Part shown: one piece after another, positions 24,940 through 34,345 of the stretch
Layout of the letters: each line of letters opens with the position of its first letter
How positions within the stretch are numbered: position 1 is the first letter of the stretch
Assembly: GCA_963739345.1 (NCBI GenBank)
Contig: CAVUAA010000001.1
Location: 620,001 to 684,000, forward strand
Direction of reading: 5' to 3'
Length of the DNA stretch: 64,000 bases
From: CAVUAA01 sp963739345
GTDB taxonomy: Bacteria > Chlamydiota > Chlamydiia > Chlamydiales > JAFEGQ01
Position numbers and translations under genes: made by a program
The notes under the pieces: generated by a model
Database searches by the model: none
The model's input: the letters and a program-made list of their open reading frames with translations, nothing else
Told to the model about the DNA's origin: nothing

Positions 24940-25950
24940 ATGAAACGGATAATGTTCCTCCTTGCCTGCTGGACGCCCCTTACACTCTCAGCATTTAATC
25001 TTTCCCAACCAGTCAAGATGAATGCGCCGAAGGTGAAGATTTTGGCGCTTGACGGGGGTGGTGTGCGGGGTGTCGCGACGCTGACGGTTTTGGCACAGCT
25101 GCAGCAGGAAACGGGATGCAACTTCCACGACGACTTTGAGATTTTCGCCGGCACCTCGACCGGTTCAATGATTGCGGTCATGCTCGCTCTTGGTGTGAGT
25201 GTGGAAAACCTACTAGTCGACTACACGACGATGGCTGAGCAGGTTTTTGGGCATGGAGGGTACGGAATCTTCTCCCCCGAATATGATCCAGAACCGCTTA
25301 AAGCTAGCATCATCCACTGTTTGCACACCGCTGGTCTAGACGCCAACGCAACCCTCGGAGATCTCCCAAAAGCAGTGGTGATCCCCTCTGTGCTCTTAGA
25401 CAATCCCAAGACCGACACCCCCTCCTTCTACTGCTTTGAAAACATCTCCGCTGAGGGAAAGACCCACAAGATTGTCGATGTGCTGTTATCGGCAACGGCA
25501 GCGCCTACCTACTTCCCGTCTCATGACGGAAAGATCGACGGCGGCACCGGAATGAACGATCCGTCGCTCGCCGCTATCGCCTTCGCCTTTAAGGCGAGAG
25601 GGGGGAGCATCGACGACTACTTTCTCTTCTCGGTGGGAACGGGCTACCTCAAGAATGGGATCAAGGGTCCTGCCGACTGGGGTCTTCTGGGCTGGCTGTT
25701 TGGCGAGGAGCCTCCCCTCCTCGACGTCATGTTTGACCTCAATGACCAAATTCCCTGCTTCATCCTCTCTCGTATTCTCGGAGACTCATACAAGCGTTTC
25801 AACTTCCCACTAGAGCATCCCTGCGCACTCAGCGACTACAAGGCGATCCCCTCCCTCATCAAGGAGACCGACCAAATCATCACTGCCATGCCCGAGAAGT
25901 GGATGGGAACCTGCGACTGGATCACCACCAACGCGTTGCCCTTGGCCTAG
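24940..25950 (+). CDS. Patatin-like phospholipase
   Basis: 336 residues. A signal peptide (RIMFLLACWTPLTLSAF) suggests export. The catalytic set of patatins is complete: oxyanion motif LDGGGVRGV, nucleophile motif GTSTGS (GxSxG) and the Asp in DGGTG of the Ser-Asp dyad. Such enzymes hydrolyse acyl chains from phospholipids; in intracellular bacteria they are often secreted into the host, which is inference here. ATG 24940 (an in-frame GTG precedes it) follows GGAG. Convergent with ligA, overlapping it by 4 bp. Confidence 0.88.
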   Translation: MKRIMFLLACWTPLTLSAFNLSQPVKMNAPKVKILALDGGGVRGVATLTVLAQLQQETGCNFHDDFEIFAGTSTGSMIAVMLALGVSVENLLVDYTTMAEQVFGHGGYGIFSPEYDPEPLKASIIHCLHTAGLDANATLGDLPKAVVIPSVLLDNPKTDTPSFYCFENISAEGKTHKIVDVLLSATAAPTYFPSHDGKIDGGTGMNDPSLAAIAFAFKARGGSIDDYFLFSVGTGYLKNGIKGPADWGLLGWLFGEEPPLLDVMFDLNDQIPCFILSRILGDSYKRFNFPLEHPCALSDYKAIPSLIKETDQIITAMPEKWMGTCDWITTNALPLA

Positions 25951-27926
25951 AGCAGCTTTTCGAACTGCTTCTCGGTGAGGATGGTGACGTCTAGTTCTTG
26001 CGCCTTGTCGTACTTGGAGCCGGGGGAATCGCCGGCCAGGACGTAGTCGGTCTTTTTGGATACAGATCCGGTCACTTTGCCCCCCCGCTCTTTGATGAGA
26101 GAGGCGGCCTCTTGCCGTGTGTAGGTGTCGAGGGTGCCGGTGAGAACGAAGGTCTTCCCTTCAAACGGATGGTCGGTGAACGTTTGCACTTTGCGAGCGG
26201 CGGGCTTGACGCCGGCGGAGAGAAGCCGTTTGATTTCGGTGGTGTGGGTGGGGGTTGCGAAGTACTCGACGATGGCGTCGGCGACGGTCTCGCCTATCCC
26301 CTCTATTTTGATGAGTTGGTCGGTGGTCATCTGAGCAAGGGCGTCGATGGTCCCCGCCTTTGCAGCGAGGAGTTCGGCGGTGCCGGCGCCGATGTGGGGG
26401 ATGGCGAGGGCCATGATGAAGCGGTCGAGGGTGATGGTTTTGGATGCTTCAATGGCGCCCAGAGCGTTAGCGATTGCTTTCTCTTTGAAGCCGGGAAGTT
26501 TGGCGAGATGGTCGGCGGTAAGGTGGTAGATGTCCGAGGGGCGGGAGATGAGCTGTTGGTCGAGGAGCTGCTCGATCACTTTTGTGCCGAGGTGGTCGAT
26601 GTCCATGGCGGGTTTTGAGACGAAGTGGACGAGGGTACGGTGCACTTGAGCGGGACAGAGGTGATTGGGGCAGCGGACGGCTACTTCATCGGCGTGGCGT
26701 TCGACGGGGGTGTGGCAGACGGGGCATTTGGGGGGCATGGTCCACGGCTTGGAGGTTTTGGGCCGCTTGTCGAGGAGTACTTCAACCACTTTGGGGATGA
26801 CGTCGCCCCCCTTCTCAATGCGGACGGTGTCGCCAACGCGGATGTCCTTGCGGGTCACCTCCTCTTCATTGTGGAGGGTGGCGCGGGAGATGGTGGAGCC
26901 AGCGACGGGGACGGGGTCGAGCTCGGCGACGGGGGTGAGGACGCCGGTGCGGCCCACTTGGACAGTGATGCTGTTGAGTTTGGTGGTCGCTTGTTCGGGG
27001 GCAAACTTGTAGGCGCACGCCCAGCGGGGCGACTTGGCGGTGGCTCCCATGTGATGGCGGAGTTTGAAGTCATCCACTTTGATGACGACGCCATCAATGT
27101 CGTAGGGAAGTTTGTTGCGTTGCTGGTGAACCTGTTCGATGAAGGTCCAGAGGTCGTCAAGCGTGGTGCAGGTGGTGTGAGGGTGGACGACGGGGAGGCC
27201 CAGCGTTTCGAGGAGGGCGAGGGAGGCATGTTGGGTCCCCTCTTTTTCGTTGGCGACGCCATAGAGGGCGATGTGGAGGTCGCGGCGGGCACACTCGGCG
27301 GGGTCGAGGAGTTTGAGGGAGCCGGCGGCGGCGTTGCGTGGATTGGCCCACGGCTCATCGCCCGCTTCCTCTTTTTCCCGGTTGAGTTTCTGGAACACTT
27401 TGTGAGGGAGGTAGACTTCGCCGCGAATCTCGAATTCGTGAGGAACGTTTCCCTTCAGTCGAAGGGGAAGTGATTTGATGGTGCGGATGTTGTTGGTGAC
27501 GTCGTCCCCTTTTTTCCCGTTACCACGGGTGATGGCGCGGGCAAGTAGACCGTCGCGGTAGAGAATAGAAACGGCGGTGCCGTCCATTTTTGCTTCAGCC
27601 GCGAAGGTGACCTCGCGCCGCTCGAGGAGCTTGTAGACTCTCTCCACAAACTGCTCGATCTCTTCTTCTGAATAGGTGTTGGCAAGAGAGAGCATGGGGA
27701 TCTGGTGAGCGTGGGTTTTGAAGCCGCCGGTGATCGTTTCGCCTACGCGTTGGGTGGGAGAGGCTGGAGTGATCCACTCAGGATGCGCGGTTTCGATCTC
27801 CTCCACTTGTTTGAGGAGCTTGTCAAACTGAAAGTCGGTGAGGGTGGGCTTGTTGTCGACGTAGTAGCGTCGGTTGTGCTCCCACACTTCGTCACAAAGT
27901 TTCTCGTACTGCGCGTTAGTGGTCAT
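25947..27926 (-). CDS. ligA: NAD-dependent DNA ligase
   Basis: 659 residues, full length. Adenylation domain with active-site Lys in AAEAKMDGTAV (about residue 113), OB-fold, a four-cysteine zinc finger (CPVCHTPVE...CPNHLCPAQ), helix-hairpin-helix repeats and a C-terminal BRCT domain (FEGKTFVLTGTLDTYTRQEA). Seals nicks during replication and repair and is essential in bacteria. Last gene of a six-gene minus-strand operon; its ATG overlaps the glgB stop by 4 nt. Confidence 0.96.
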   Translation of the reverse strand: MTTNAQYEKLCDEVWEHNRRYYVDNKPTLTDFQFDKLLKQVEEIETAHPEWITPASPTQRVGETITGGFKTHAHQIPMLSLANTYSEEEIEQFVERVYKLLERREVTFAAEAKMDGTAVSILYRDGLLARAITRGNGKKGDDVTNNIRTIKSLPLRLKGNVPHEFEIRGEVYLPHKVFQKLNREKEEAGDEPWANPRNAAAGSLKLLDPAECARRDLHIALYGVANEKEGTQHASLALLETLGLPVVHPHTTCTTLDDLWTFIEQVHQQRNKLPYDIDGVVIKVDDFKLRHHMGATAKSPRWACAYKFAPEQATTKLNSITVQVGRTGVLTPVAELDPVPVAGSTISRATLHNEEEVTRKDIRVGDTVRIEKGGDVIPKVVEVLLDKRPKTSKPWTMPPKCPVCHTPVERHADEVAVRCPNHLCPAQVHRTLVHFVSKPAMDIDHLGTKVIEQLLDQQLISRPSDIYHLTADHLAKLPGFKEKAIANALGAIEASKTITLDRFIMALAIPHIGAGTAELLAAKAGTIDALAQMTTDQLIKIEGIGETVADAIVEYFATPTHTTEIKRLLSAGVKPAARKVQTFTDHPFEGKTFVLTGTLDTYTRQEAASLIKERGGKVTGSVSKKTDYVLAGDSPGSKYDKAQELDVTILTEKQFEKLL

Positions 27927-29605
27927 GGTGCGGCTAAGATGAGTGTGGATAGGGGTGGGACTTCGATAGTGGTGGCGGTGCGGGAGACTTCTCCCGCAGT
28001 CGAGAAGATCACTCCCCCATTCTCCAGCGGATATTCTTTGTGGTGGTTGGGGAGGAAATTGTGCACGCAGATCACTTCGCTCGCCACCCCAATTCTCCGG
28101 TAGGAGAGAATACAGTTCTCTTTATCTTCGCAGTTGATCCACTCAAAGCCGTCCCGCTCAAAGTCGCGCTCCCAAAGGGCAGGAGTGTTGCGGTAGAGGT
28201 GGCCGAGGTTGCGCACCATGGCGTGCAGATCGGCGTGTTCGGGATCGTTAAGGAGATCCCACGGAACCTCTTCTTTCTCACTCCACTCGGTCGGTTGGCC
28301 AAGCTCGCCTCCCATGAAGAGGAGCTTGGCGCCCGGCTTGCAGATCATGTAGCTGAGAAGGAGGCGGAGGTTGGCGTACAGGTCAGCGGGCCCCTTCGAG
28401 AGGAGGCTCTTCTTGAGGTGGACCACCTCGTCGTGAGAAAGAGGGAGGAGGAACTTCTCTGAGTAGAAGTACATCATCCCGAAGGTGAGTTTGTTGAAGT
28501 TGTCTGATCGCTCGTTGTAGGGAAGCTCGATGAAGGAGAGGGTGTCGTTCATCCACCCCATGTTCCACTTGTAGTGGAAGCCGAGGCCGTCAGGATCGGT
28601 GACGCCGGGGTAGGTTGATGACTCTTCTGCGATCATGAGGACGTCGGGGTACTTCTCACGCATCGCCTGATTGAGTGTTTTAAGAAATTCAATTGCCTCG
28701 AGGTTCTCATTCCCCCCCCGTTCGTTGGGAATCCACTCGCCAGGTTCGCGACCAAAATCGAGGTAGAGCATGGAGGCGACGGCGTCGGCGCGAAGGCCAT
28801 CAATGTGATATTTCTCACACCAAAACAACGCGTTGGCGATGAGGAAATTGGAGACCTCCCACCGACCGTAGTTATAGATGTAGGTGTCCCAGTGGGGGTG
28901 GAGTCCCTGTTGCGGATCGAGGTGAGCGTAGAGGGCGGTCCCATCAAAGCGGGCGAGCGCCCAATCGTCGGTGGGAAAGTGGCCAGGAACCCAATCGAGA
29001 ATGACGCCGATCCCCTCTTGGTGGAGGTGGTCGACCATCGCCTGAAAATCGGTGGGCGTCCCGTAGCGGCTGGTGGGGGCGTAGTAGCCGGTGGTCTGAT
29101 AACCCCACGACTCATCGAGAGGGTGTTCTGTGATGGGGAGAAGTTCGACGTGGGTGAAGCTCATCTGCTTGCAGTAGGTGGCCAACTCGACGCCCAGCTG
29201 GCGGTAGTTCAGCCCCTTTTTCCACGAGCCGAGATGCACTTCATAGATGTGGAGGGGATATTGGTGTCGCGTGGCCATCCACGCCGCATCATTCCAGTGG
29301 TGAGTGTCGATGTCGTAGAGAATGGAGGCGTTGGCGGGGCGATGTTCGAATGCGTAGCCATACGGATCGCTCTTGACGAGCTTCTCGCCGTCTGCGGTGA
29401 TCACCTCAAACTTATACCGCTCCCCTTCCTTAGCTCCAGCGACAAATCCCTCCCACGTCCCATCGTGAGATGTGAGTGAGGCCGGTTTCCAGCCGTTGAA
29501 GTCGCCCACGACCGCAACGCTTTTTGCATTGGGCGCCCAAACAGCAAAGGTGGCGCCCCCCTCGCGTAGCCGTCCACCGAGCTTTTCGTAGAGCTGATCG
29601 ATCAT
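27923..29605 (-). CDS. glgB: 1,4-alpha-glucan branching enzyme, short form
   Basis: 560 residues; most bacterial GlgB have 630-730, so it lacks the N1 module and starts at the CBM48 domain (FAVWAPNAKSVAVVGDFNGW). The GH13 residues are present: nucleophile in GLRADAVASM, acid/base in MIAEESSTYPG and the LSHDEVVH motif. The C-terminal beta domain is also abbreviated (CVHNFLPNHHKEYPLENGG). Introduces alpha-1,6 branches in glycogen. It overlaps the upstream hypothetical and ligA by 4 nt each, so it is tightly coupled. Chlamydiae make glycogen, which fits. Confidence 0.9.
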   Translation of the reverse strand: MIDQLYEKLGGRLREGGATFAVWAPNAKSVAVVGDFNGWKPASLTSHDGTWEGFVAGAKEGERYKFEVITADGEKLVKSDPYGYAFEHRPANASILYDIDTHHWNDAAWMATRHQYPLHIYEVHLGSWKKGLNYRQLGVELATYCKQMSFTHVELLPITEHPLDESWGYQTTGYYAPTSRYGTPTDFQAMVDHLHQEGIGVILDWVPGHFPTDDWALARFDGTALYAHLDPQQGLHPHWDTYIYNYGRWEVSNFLIANALFWCEKYHIDGLRADAVASMLYLDFGREPGEWIPNERGGNENLEAIEFLKTLNQAMREKYPDVLMIAEESSTYPGVTDPDGLGFHYKWNMGWMNDTLSFIELPYNERSDNFNKLTFGMMYFYSEKFLLPLSHDEVVHLKKSLLSKGPADLYANLRLLLSYMICKPGAKLLFMGGELGQPTEWSEKEEVPWDLLNDPEHADLHAMVRNLGHLYRNTPALWERDFERDGFEWINCEDKENCILSYRRIGVASEVICVHNFLPNHHKEYPLENGGVIFSTAGEVSRTATTIEVPPLSTLILAAP

Positions 29606-30588
29606 TTTTTAAAGTGGTCTAGGTAGACAATTTGCCCCTGGGATACGTCAAACGGGGTGCCCGCGTCAAGGGTGCGGCTCTCTTTGCCGACGCGCAGACG
29701 AAACTGTTTGGTGTCGGGGGCGAGGCGAAGGTCGACTGTTTGCGTGTTATCCACCCGAAGAATGGCCCGTCTAAGCGCCTTCTTAGTCCACTCGAAAGCG
29801 AGAGTCCCAAAGGAGCAGGTGACACCGGTCATTCGGCCACTCTCAAACGGAGGACGGAGAGAGAGTACTCCATCATGTTCTTCCACAAAGAGGGCTCTAA
29901 TCTTGTGGGCCCCTTGGGTGAGGAGCACCGTCGGATCGGATCCTGGCGGCAGTGGGGGGCGGGCAAAGCCTTGGTGGAGAGTGTCTTCGGCGGTGGGGGC
30001 AAAGAGTCCCCGAAACCCGGCGAGAAATAGGTCTAGCCAGGGTGGGGCCTCATCATTGAAGAGGGAGGTCCCGTCGGGAACGGCCACCCCGCCCGGCGTC
30101 ATCATTCCCAACCGGTGCCAAACGGGGAGGATCTCGCGCAGGTCAGCTCTTTGGCGAACCCGATCCCACTCCAGCTTTTTGCTCATCCCCAAAGACAGAC
30201 GCTCATCGATTCCGACGTCGGCCAGATCCCCCTCCTCGCCAATCAGCATTGTCTCCTGCCCGCCGAGAAACTGTTTGGGTCCTTTGTCGACCGCCAGCTG
30301 CACTCCTCGCCCACCCGTGAGTGGGAGAAGCCGATAGCGGACAAAGCCCCCTTCGGTCTGCCCCCACACCGTCACGCACCCCTGTTCGAGATCTTGCTCT
30401 ACAGTGAATTCACGCACTGGGCCGGTAATACTCAAGTCGAGATCGGCAATCTGATTCCCTTCAAACTGATCATGCACCACCAGCTTATTTGGATAGATGA
30501 AAGCGACCAGAGTGGTCCCCGGAATCAGGGTCGCTTGACCTGGGCGGTGAGAGAAGGGCCTTAGGCGCTCAGAGATAGTGATTCGCAT
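29602..30588 (-). CDS. Conserved hypothetical next to glgB
   Basis: 328 residues, no domain recognised. Beta-rich in the N-terminal third, then an alpha-helical middle, then a beta C-terminal domain; no signal peptide or membrane helix. In Chlamydia a hypothetical gene (CT865, from memory) lies directly beside glgB, and this gene holds the same place, so it may be the orthologue. It overlaps mtaB by 28 bp upstream and glgB by 4 bp downstream. A glycogen-related function is only suggested by the neighbourhood. Confidence 0.7.
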   Translation of the reverse strand: MRITISERLRPFSHRPGQATLIPGTTLVAFIYPNKLVVHDQFEGNQIADLDLSITGPVREFTVEQDLEQGCVTVWGQTEGGFVRYRLLPLTGGRGVQLAVDKGPKQFLGGQETMLIGEEGDLADVGIDERLSLGMSKKLEWDRVRQRADLREILPVWHRLGMMTPGGVAVPDGTSLFNDEAPPWLDLFLAGFRGLFAPTAEDTLHQGFARPPLPPGSDPTVLLTQGAHKIRALFVEEHDGVLSLRPPFESGRMTGVTCSFGTLAFEWTKKALRRAILRVDNTQTVDLRLAPDTKQFRLRVGKESRTLDAGTPFDVSQGQIVYLDHFKK

Positions 30589-31481
30589 CTTCCCACAAGT
30601 CCAGTTGTACAGTTTTCGATCAGTTCTACGTCGACCATCTTGTTAGGCCTCCCCCCGTCCACCGCCACCTCGAGGAAATTGTCGGTGTGGCCACTCCCCT
30701 CCCGCTCGAGAAGCACCCGCATCTTACGCCCTAAAAAGCTCTCGCGCAAGGCGTGCGCTCCAGCCTCTGCTCGACGAAGCACCTCATTCTTGCGCTCCGC
30801 AATGACGTCGGGCGCCACCTTGTCCGGAAAGAGATTGGCTTTTGTCCGTGCCCGATCTGAATCGGGAAACATGTACACCTTGGCAAACTGCACCTCATCC
30901 ATCACCGCTAGCGCCTCCCGAAAGTCGAGCTCCCTCTCGCCGGGGAAACTGACAATCACATCGGTGGTGAATGTGAAATCGGGTGATGCCCCCTTCAAAC
31001 GCTCCACCGTCCGATAAAATTCTTGCCGCGGGTACTTCCGATTCATCCGTTTGAGTGTCACGTTGCTCCCGGCCTGCACCTTCACAAACGCCCTTGTATG
31101 TGCCTCAAACCTTTCGATCTTGAACTCGGGGAGTGACTCAGCATTCGGAAAGAGCTTCTCCATCAGCTCCTCTTTCTCCCGGTTGCGCACCACATGCGTC
31201 ACCCCATCCACCTCAGCGAAAAGCCCGGGCTCCGCATCGACTGCGCACCCTGTCACCACCACCTCGGCGCCTGGATGCTCCCGCACCAACCGGCGAATCT
31301 GCCGCCGACTATCCCTGTCGGCATTTTCGATCACCGTGCACGTGTTGACCACGCACACATCGGCTACTTCTCCCTTCACAGCCGCCCGATAGCCCAACCC
31401 CTCGAGCTGCGCCCGGTAGCTCTCCGTCTCATACTGATTGGTCCGATATCCCAGAGTGACAAGTATGTATGTTTTCATCAA
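30561..31481 (-). pseudogene. mtaB: MtaB-type methylthiotransferase lacking its radical-SAM core
   Basis: 306 codons instead of about 430. The N-terminal half matches MtaB (VNTCTVIENADRDSRRQIRR, VVTGCAVDA) but the first cluster cysteine is Tyr (LGYRTNQYE for LGCRTNQYE). RAFVKVQ should run into DGCNSFCTYC...; instead it joins straight to AGSNVTLKRMNRKYP, which belongs after the radical-SAM core, so about 120 codons including all three [4Fe-4S] cysteines are gone, in frame. VQDG and LQAG repeats at the two borders suggest a microhomology deletion. The product cannot do the ms2t6A37 reaction. It overlaps its neighbours, so it is still translated or preserved for coupling. Confidence 0.85.
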
Positions 31482-33235
31482 TAGAAGTAGGTTATGGCAT
31501 CATGAATCAATAGCTGCATGAGGTTGTTGAGGATGAGCGGGTAGGCGGACAGCACCTCACGCAAACTCTTGAGGGCGGTAAATCCGCCGACCTTCTCAGC
31601 CATAGCAAACGTTCCCGTGGGAGGTTGGGCGAAAAATTTATCGACTAGCTCGGAATGGTCCTGACGCTGCCCAGACGGGTTTCTGGCCTTGTACGCCATA
31701 AGCTTCAATGTGGGAATCAGAACAGTGAGATCAAGTTGACAGGCCCGAGCGTTGGGGTCCTCTTTACTTATTAATTTGTGCAGTACCTTGTTCATCCGAG
31801 ATTGGCGAATTCCCAGTGCGTTGGCAGTGCGTGTGAGAACTGACGTAGTGATCGGGGCGTCTGTGAGCTTTCGCACAATCCTTCTGATCATCAGATCAAT
31901 TGCCCCGTCCTCACTATCGGTGAGAATATTAACCTGACCGATCCCCATCCAATCGCCTAAGACGTCGAGGGTGCTCTTCACCTTCTTATCGCTGTCGAGA
32001 TCGCCACCTTCGTTGTCATCGATCTCCTCGATTTCCTCGGAAACCGAGGTAGCCCCCTTAGCATCCTCTTCGTTCTTCTCCTTAGGAATCAGGCGGACAA
32101 AGAAGGCGTCGATAGCCCGCTTCCCAAACAACTTCTCTGCCTGCCGACTCAAAGCGCGATCAACCAACTGGTCGCTCCTCTTGAGAAACTGGGCCAACCC
32201 AACTAGGAGATATTGTGGAGTTGACTCTTTGTCAAAACGGTTTGCAATGACAGGAAGTCGCTCGACAAGGTGTTGGTTCAGCGTTTTCTCTGGCCACCAT
32301 CGCTTGCCTTTCAGCTTTCGGTTGTACTTTTCCACTATCCTGTGGAGAGGAGTTTCTTCCTCCTTCTGCTTCTCACCGCTCTCGGGGAGACCGTCCTTCG
32401 TCATTTTCAGGATAGATTCAAGAACGCCCTCGTCCTGCTCGGCTTTAAAGAGCTCATGCGCCACGGGAATGATAGTGCCGAGGTAGTCCGCAATCATGCA
32501 GATCGCCCGCTCTCGAAAGGTGAGCAAGTCACGCACTCCCTCCCCTTCTAACTTCTCATAGCCCGCCGTCTTCCAAGCCTCGATCTCACGCCTATCCACC
32601 TTGAGGGTTTCAGTGAGTCCTGGCAGGAGCTCCATCAAGTAGTCCTCTATCCATTCCGGCGCGACACTTCCGCGAATGAGAAAGGGCACAATGATAGAAG
32701 TGTCCAAGGCGGCGAGCGCCGGCCCAGTGATGATCTCGCCGAGCAAGCGACATGCCTCATCCTGATCGGGAAGGAACAGCTCCTTGATGACGCCTGCAAA
32801 GACAGCGCTATATTGCTTCTCTAGATCACTTTCGAGTATCACCGCCTCCCCTGAAAGCGGAGGGACCGCTACAGGCCGTGTCACTTCCGGTTCGGCGAGG
32901 ATGCTGCAGACAAACTCGTAGAGATCGATAATTGGCGTTAAAAACTCTTTGGCGACCGCCCGCCAGTGGGCGTTCCAATAGTGGCGCACCCTAGCAAATC
33001 CCGTCGGCCCCTGAGGAATATCAAACCGGTACTCCTTGGGCTGCCAGACCGGCGCCTTGCCAGGGACAAATCGAAAGGGAACGGGGTGGACAACCGGCTC
33101 CACCAGCACCTTCTCCACCATCTTTTGAACGGGGGATGGTTCACTGCGCTGCTTCTCTTTCTTTTTCCAAGAAAAAAAATGGTTGGCGACGGACTTCACT
33201 CTATCCATGCTCGAAAAGCATACCCTAAAACCCAT
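31478..33235 (-). CDS. Large hypothetical protein heading the ligA operon
   Basis: 585 codons from ATG 33235; ATG 33208 (MDRVKSVANHFFSWKKKEKQ) is an equally good start, neither with a clear ribosome binding site. No family recognised. Mostly helical, no signal peptide, with an acidic linker (EEIEEIDDNEGGDLDSD, about residues 400-420) between two lobes. Overlaps the mtaB remnant by 4 nt and so is the first gene of the six-gene operon. Divergent from the YedE-type transporter with only about 40-70 bp between. Confidence 0.65.
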   Translation of the reverse strand: MGFRVCFSSMDRVKSVANHFFSWKKKEKQRSEPSPVQKMVEKVLVEPVVHPVPFRFVPGKAPVWQPKEYRFDIPQGPTGFARVRHYWNAHWRAVAKEFLTPIIDLYEFVCSILAEPEVTRPVAVPPLSGEAVILESDLEKQYSAVFAGVIKELFLPDQDEACRLLGEIITGPALAALDTSIIVPFLIRGSVAPEWIEDYLMELLPGLTETLKVDRREIEAWKTAGYEKLEGEGVRDLLTFRERAICMIADYLGTIIPVAHELFKAEQDEGVLESILKMTKDGLPESGEKQKEEETPLHRIVEKYNRKLKGKRWWPEKTLNQHLVERLPVIANRFDKESTPQYLLVGLAQFLKRSDQLVDRALSRQAEKLFGKRAIDAFFVRLIPKEKNEEDAKGATSVSEEIEEIDDNEGGDLDSDKKVKSTLDVLGDWMGIGQVNILTDSEDGAIDLMIRRIVRKLTDAPITTSVLTRTANALGIRQSRMNKVLHKLISKEDPNARACQLDLTVLIPTLKLMAYKARNPSGQRQDHSELVDKFFAQPPTGTFAMAEKVGGFTALKSLREVLSAYPLILNNLMQLLIHDAITYFY

Positions 33236-33275
33236 CCCTTGTCTATCGAGTGATTCCCTGGTAGAATCGTTCGCG

Positions 33276-33785
33276 ATGTTAAGAAGAAAAGCTTGGTCAC
33301 CTTATTTGTGCGGGATTCTCATCGGGCTATTGCAGATCCCCGGCTACCTCTTCGCCCGCTCTTTTCTGGGTTCCTCATCATCGTACGTGAAAGTGGTAGG
33401 TCACTTTTTCGCTCTGTTGGGACTCAAGACCGAAGCATTTGCTCAGTTCTTCCACTCCACAGAGTTTGGATGGCAGCTGGCGCTGGTCATTGGGATCGTG
33501 ATTGGAGCGGGCCTCTCCTCATATTTGAGTGGCTCTAGACGGAAGGAGCCTTCGGCAGTTTGGGGGCCACAACCAAAAGTTAAGCGCTATCTGACGGCAG
33601 CTGGCGGCGGATTCCTGCTGATCGTTGGCGCCCGCCTTGCCGGCGGCTGCACCAGCGGCCATGGTATTTCGGGTGCTGCACAGTTTTCAGCTAGCTCATG
33701 GTTAGCGGTGTGTATGATGTTTGCCAGCGGGATTGGATTTAGTTTGCTGAGGAGGCGCCAGTGGCTCACATCTTCGTCGGTCTAG
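33276..33785 (+). CDS. YeeE/YedE-family transporter, N-terminal half
   Basis: 169 residues from ATG 33276. About four membrane helices and the motif GARLAGGCTSGHGISG, whose cysteine handles sulfur compounds in YeeE/YedE (TsuA-like) transporters. Single-chain members have about 350 residues; here the second half is the next gene, overlapping by 25 bp, as in PmpA/PmpB-type pairs. Substrate is probably thiosulfate or a related sulfur species. An earlier in-frame codon at 33183 would overlap the divergent gene and is unlikely. Confidence 0.8.
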   Translation: MLRRKAWSPYLCGILIGLLQIPGYLFARSFLGSSSSYVKVVGHFFALLGLKTEAFAQFFHSTEFGWQLALVIGIVIGAGLSSYLSGSRRKEPSAVWGPQPKVKRYLTAAGGGFLLIVGARLAGGCTSGHGISGAAQFSASSWLAVCMMFASGIGFSLLRRRQWLTSSSV

Positions 33786-34345
33786 TGATGGGAATCGTCT
33801 TTGGGTTTGCGCTTGAGAAGTCACGTGTCTTTGAACCGGCGGCTCTGGTGCGGCAGTTTGAACTACGCAATTTTTTGATGGTGAAGGTTTTTTTCACCGC
33901 TATCGCCACCTCCATCCTCTCCATCACCATCCTCAAGTGGACCGTGGCCGACTTTGCCTTTGATCTCACCCCGTTCAACCTGCCGGCCAACGCGATTGGG
34001 GGAGCTCTTCTTGGCATCGGGGTAGCTCTAACCGGCGCCTGCCCAGGGACAGTTCTTGCGCAGGTGGGAACGGGCTACCGGGACGCGCTCTTCACCCTCT
34101 TCGGCGGCCTCATTGGCGCTGCCCTCTTCACAACACTGAAGGCGCCGCTCATCGATCCCATCTTTTTTTCACGCGAATGCACGCCGGCTACGTTCCCCGA
34201 GCTGCTCGGAGTCCCCTTTGAGGTGCTTGCCTTCGGCAGTGTAGCGATGATTACAGCGCTACTCATTCTGCTCGAAAAGCGCACTTCCTGGGTCTCAGAT
34301 GTCGGAGATCACTTTGACGCCATCGCCTTCGCCCAGTCGGCGTAG
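33761..34345 (+). CDS. YeeE/YedE-family transporter, C-terminal half
   Basis: 194 residues, start GTG 33761 behind GAGGAGG. Four to five membrane helices and the second conserved motif IGVALTGACPGTVLAQVG, whose cysteine lines the transport path together with that of the first half. It overlaps the first half by 25 bp and its own 3' end overlaps the convergent NmrA-like gene by 37 bp. Confidence 0.8.
   Translation: MAHIFVGLVMGIVFGFALEKSRVFEPAALVRQFELRNFLMVKVFFTAIATSILSITILKWTVADFAFDLTPFNLPANAIGGALLGIGVALTGACPGTVLAQVGTGYRDALFTLFGGLIGAALFTTLKAPLIDPIFFSRECTPATFPELLGVPFEVLAFGSVAMITALLILLEKRTSWVSDVGDHFDAIAFAQSA

Noticed and set aside
26625..27473. 282-codon plus-strand ORF inside ligA
   Set aside because: Antisense to conserved ligase domains; Gly/Asp/Val-rich low complexity.
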